Under the pieces are notes generated by a model. The model ran no database searches, was not told where the DNA came from, and saw nothing but the letters and a program-made list of their open reading frames with translations. Shown piece by piece: positions 21,264-23,504 of a DNA stretch of 23,504 nt; within the stretch, counting starts at the first letter, position 1; every line of letters begins with the position of its first letter. The stretch comes from Ichthyophonus hoferi. Its lineage: Eukaryota > Opisthokonta > Ichthyosporea > Ichthyophonida > Ichthyophonidae. The stretch spans positions 39,552-63,055 of the forward strand of contig NAOQ01000094.1 in NCBI GenBank assembly GCA_002751075.1, given 5' to 3'. The position numbers were made by a program, and so were the translations under genes.

Positions 21264-22166
21264 ATATGAATAAGCTGTAACTAAACAAACATTGAACGCT
21301 TTGTGATTGGAATTCTTAATCAGGCATTCTGGTTGCAGTAACAAGTGTTTATTATTAGTTGTTTTTTTGCCTTCAATATTTTCCTGACCTTTGTGTAATC
21401 AATAGCCTAAATGGGATCAATTATAAAAATATTCTTACTAGCTAATAAGATTTATGAAAGGCCCCAGAGACCCACTAAGATTGTTTGATCTTATCTCATA
21501 ATATTATGCTATCATGTTCTTATTTGAATGGTTCGGTCTTGCATCACAAAAGAGCAAGCTGTAACAAAAAAAGCGTTGAATGTTTGGGTTCCGACAGTTT
21601 GTTTAAATTGTTTCATTTCATTATGATACATTCTAGACCAAGCTAAATACCTTTTGGCTCTAAACTAAGATTGTATATATTACCACCAGCTTGCCATCAT
21701 AGAAAACTATCATAAAAATATAATATAGTATGTTATACCTGTCATAATCTAAGCGGTATATGAAGATTTCGCCTCATTATCTACGGACATATGATATGCA
21801 AAACTTTGCATTGAATTGTTATTTGTTAAACAATAGCATAATATATAATATATATATAGTCCTATTATATATAAAACACCCAATTGGTAACCCCAAAGCT
21901 AGTGAAAAAGTTGCTAAAACTGCCACAGCTTCTTATAGTTCCTATTTATAGTAGTTTGTTATTGATGTTCGATTCCTTGTAGAAGTATCTTTGGCTGGGC
22001 TTGCATTAAAAATAGTTAATTGATCTAATCTATCCTCAAGCCTCAGTTGTATTCTTAAGGGTTCTATAGAAGGCCTGTAAATCCTTTAGGGAATTGGCTG
22101 ATTCATCGTAAAAATTCTTATTAGTAAATACAATTTATGAAAGACAACTGAGGCCCACTAGAATAA
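21264..22166. repeat. Patch of decayed repeats related to the 5645-6705 element
   Basis: About 21931-22090 resembles the left arm of the first inverted-repeat element at about 5836-5990 (AGTTCCTATTTATAGTA, TTTGGCTGGG, AATAGTT, TGATCT, ATCCTCAAG, AGAAGG). Two direct repeats lie in the same patch: AAGCTGTAAC-(x)-GAACG/GAATG blocks at about 21273-21300 and 21557-21590, and a block with TTTATGAAAG ... CCCACTA at about 21425-21480 and 22108-22163. No coding sequence. It looks like nested or rearranged copies of a short non-autonomous family. Confidence 0.55.
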
Positions 22167-22562
22167 CTTGGCCTTGTCTGGATGATCTGTATAATGAAAG
22201 ACTATAAAGTATATGTATTATTTATTGATCAGATTAATTAAAGTTCCGAGATATATTGGTGGGTAATATTAAATATTTAACATAGGAGGAGCACTACTTA
22301 ATATTAGTAACATTGTTGTAAAATACAGCCTATAATATATACCCACAAATTGGCATTTCTGGGTTTCATATTAAAATAAAATAATTCCACCCACTACAGA
22401 ATCCTCTTTATATATTTTCTTTCAAATATCATGTCTAGAAAGGGTTATACCATTCATGAAGGGGTTGGAATGGCTCTTAAAAAAAGAATGAGAGAACAAA
22501 TATTATAATGAGTTTGGTAGTCGAGTTAGGAAAGGTTTGGCCAAGATAGACAATAATCTTAC

Positions 22563-22813
22563 TTTATACAAATATCAACATGTAGCTGACTGATAATTGC
22601 AACATATTTATTATAGAAAATCCTTAATACAGCCTGAGAAATCACACTGCCGCAACCCAAAAAACCTGTCCTAGCTTTATTCTTTTTAGTATATTGACTT
22701 TTTTTCTGGTAATATTCCCATGATCCTTCGTTCATCACCAGAGTCATTGTAAATGATTTATGTAAAACATCTTTGTCCATATATTGTTGATCAACGTGAG
22801 CTATCGTGATCAT
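22563..22813 (-). CDS. Possible exon with a Gly-rich nucleotide-binding-like motif
   Basis: A minus-strand frame from ATG at 22813 runs 83 codons and ends in TGTATAAA/GTAAGA, a good donor, two bases into a codon; without splicing it stops at 22559-22561. It encodes MITIAHVDQQYMDKDVLHKS near the start and, near residue 47, KARTGFLGCGSVISQAVLRI. The G-x-L-G-x-G string followed by a helix resembles the start of a Rossmann fold as in pyrroline-5-carboxylate reductase-like proteins, but the match is short. I could not find a following exon to the left in the right phase. Its phase does not fit the first DUF4272 exon, so it would be a separate gene. Confidence 0.3.
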
Positions 22814-23108
22814 TTTTCTTAAAAGGCCAGTTAATATACACCAGATTGAATACGAACGTATATGACCATCTGCTCTGGGTGTGTTGGAACATCCTCAAAA
22901 AATCAAATCAAAACCTTAAAGTGCACACCTGAAGGGAAGTTGTACATCAACGTAGTAATAATATTCCTACATTTATCTGAGTGTAGGATTAAAGAGCCTA
23001 CACCTTTAAGTATCCATGTAGTATTATATTGGAAATACTTGATCTATTGGTCCATTAACATAGTTAGCAAATCTGGTACTATTTGACCCTATTCATTTAT
23101 TCACGACA

Positions 23109-23240
23109 TTAAATGTTTTTATACTTTTCAATTTTATACTGTTCAGAGACAAAACAGGTTTGGGGATTTTGTTTTGGATTTCTTTTGATTTTATCTAATA
23201 ATTCTTTCATCTCCCCCATAAATGTGTTTATTTTATCCAT
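23109..23240 (-). CDS. Possible terminal exon with a coiled-coil-like stretch
   Basis: On the minus strand, after a pyrimidine-rich tract and ACAAATATAG (ending near 23248), a frame encodes ENRMDKINTFMGEMKELLDK, then IKRNPKQNPQTCFVSEQ, ending in TAA at 23109-23111. Heptad-like hydrophobic spacing suggests a helix. If the frame is read without splicing it continues upstream as a hydrophobic run (LVSFCSLCILLSW), but that run is encoded by the pyrimidine tract and is probably intron. It may be the last exon of a gene lying to the right of the window. No family recognised. Confidence 0.28.
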   Translation of the reverse strand: MDKINTFMGEMKELLDKIKRNPKQNPQTCFVSEQYKIEKYKNI

Positions 23241-23504
23241 GCGGTTTTCTATATTTGTCACCCAAGACAGCAATATACATAAGGAGCAGAAAGAGACAAG
23301 AAGGGAGTAAAATTATATAATGGGAAAACAAGTAGGTTAACAAGTAATAACATAATACATGGGAGAAGGTTAATTTAAAGACATAAAAAAACGGAAAGGA
23401 AGGCAGGAGGAAAGCACAAAGTTGTATATTAAAATGAATAGAGATAGCATTGAACTGGATTGGGATTTTAATTAACACATGCAAGTTCAAGTTATGAAGT
23501 GGGG

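Noticed and set aside
1-23504. tRNA or rRNA genes, CRISPR arrays, LTR or LINE coding regions
   Set aside because: I found no tRNA-like box pairs, no rRNA signatures, no regular spacer arrays and no reverse-transcriptase or integrase motifs on either strand.

Overview
The window is a piece of AT-rich eukaryotic nuclear DNA with split genes. It has GT-AG introns of about 70 to 1,000 bases, short exons, simple repeats, decayed inverted-repeat elements and one assembly gap of 577 Ns. Gene content (an FAF1-type ubiquitin adaptor, secreted F-type-lectin-like repeats and a DUF4272 protein) together with this architecture suggests an early-branching animal such as a placozoan or sponge. That placement is inference; nothing here fixes the species. 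I see no rRNA, tRNA, CRISPR array, reverse transcriptase, integrase or capsid gene.

Three spliced genes can be read exon by exon with matching splice phases. (1) 1-4759, minus strand: the 5' eleven exons of a FAF1-like gene (UBA, ubiquitin-like domain, start of the UAS domain), cut by the left edge of the window. (2) 6751-9915 or a little beyond, plus strand: a secreted protein with a signal peptide and three tandem FTP/F-type-lectin-like domains. Each unit is built from the same linker, N-half and C-half exon set, and the introns were duplicated with the exons. One intron appears to be GC-AG. (3) 17091-20811, minus strand: a complete seven-exon gene for a 256-residue protein whose middle matches the bacterial-type DUF4272 family pattern.

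Between genes 1 and 2 lies an inverted-repeat element (about 5645-6705). Its right arm carries the TATA-like box of the lectin gene. A relative of its sequence sits at about 21425-22165 in a patch of decayed direct repeats. A second, different inverted-repeat element lies at about 14256-14940. The region around the gap (10466-12260) holds several coding-looking stretches on the plus strand that I could not assign. The right end (22563-22813 and 23109-23240, minus strand) holds two possible single exons of unknown genes.

The three main genes have no evident functional link: protein quality control, a secreted lectin-like protein, and an uncharacterised intracellular protein. The clearest novelty is the combination of the intron-rich DUF4272 gene and the lectin array with its duplicated introns, GC-AG junction and repeat-borne promoter.
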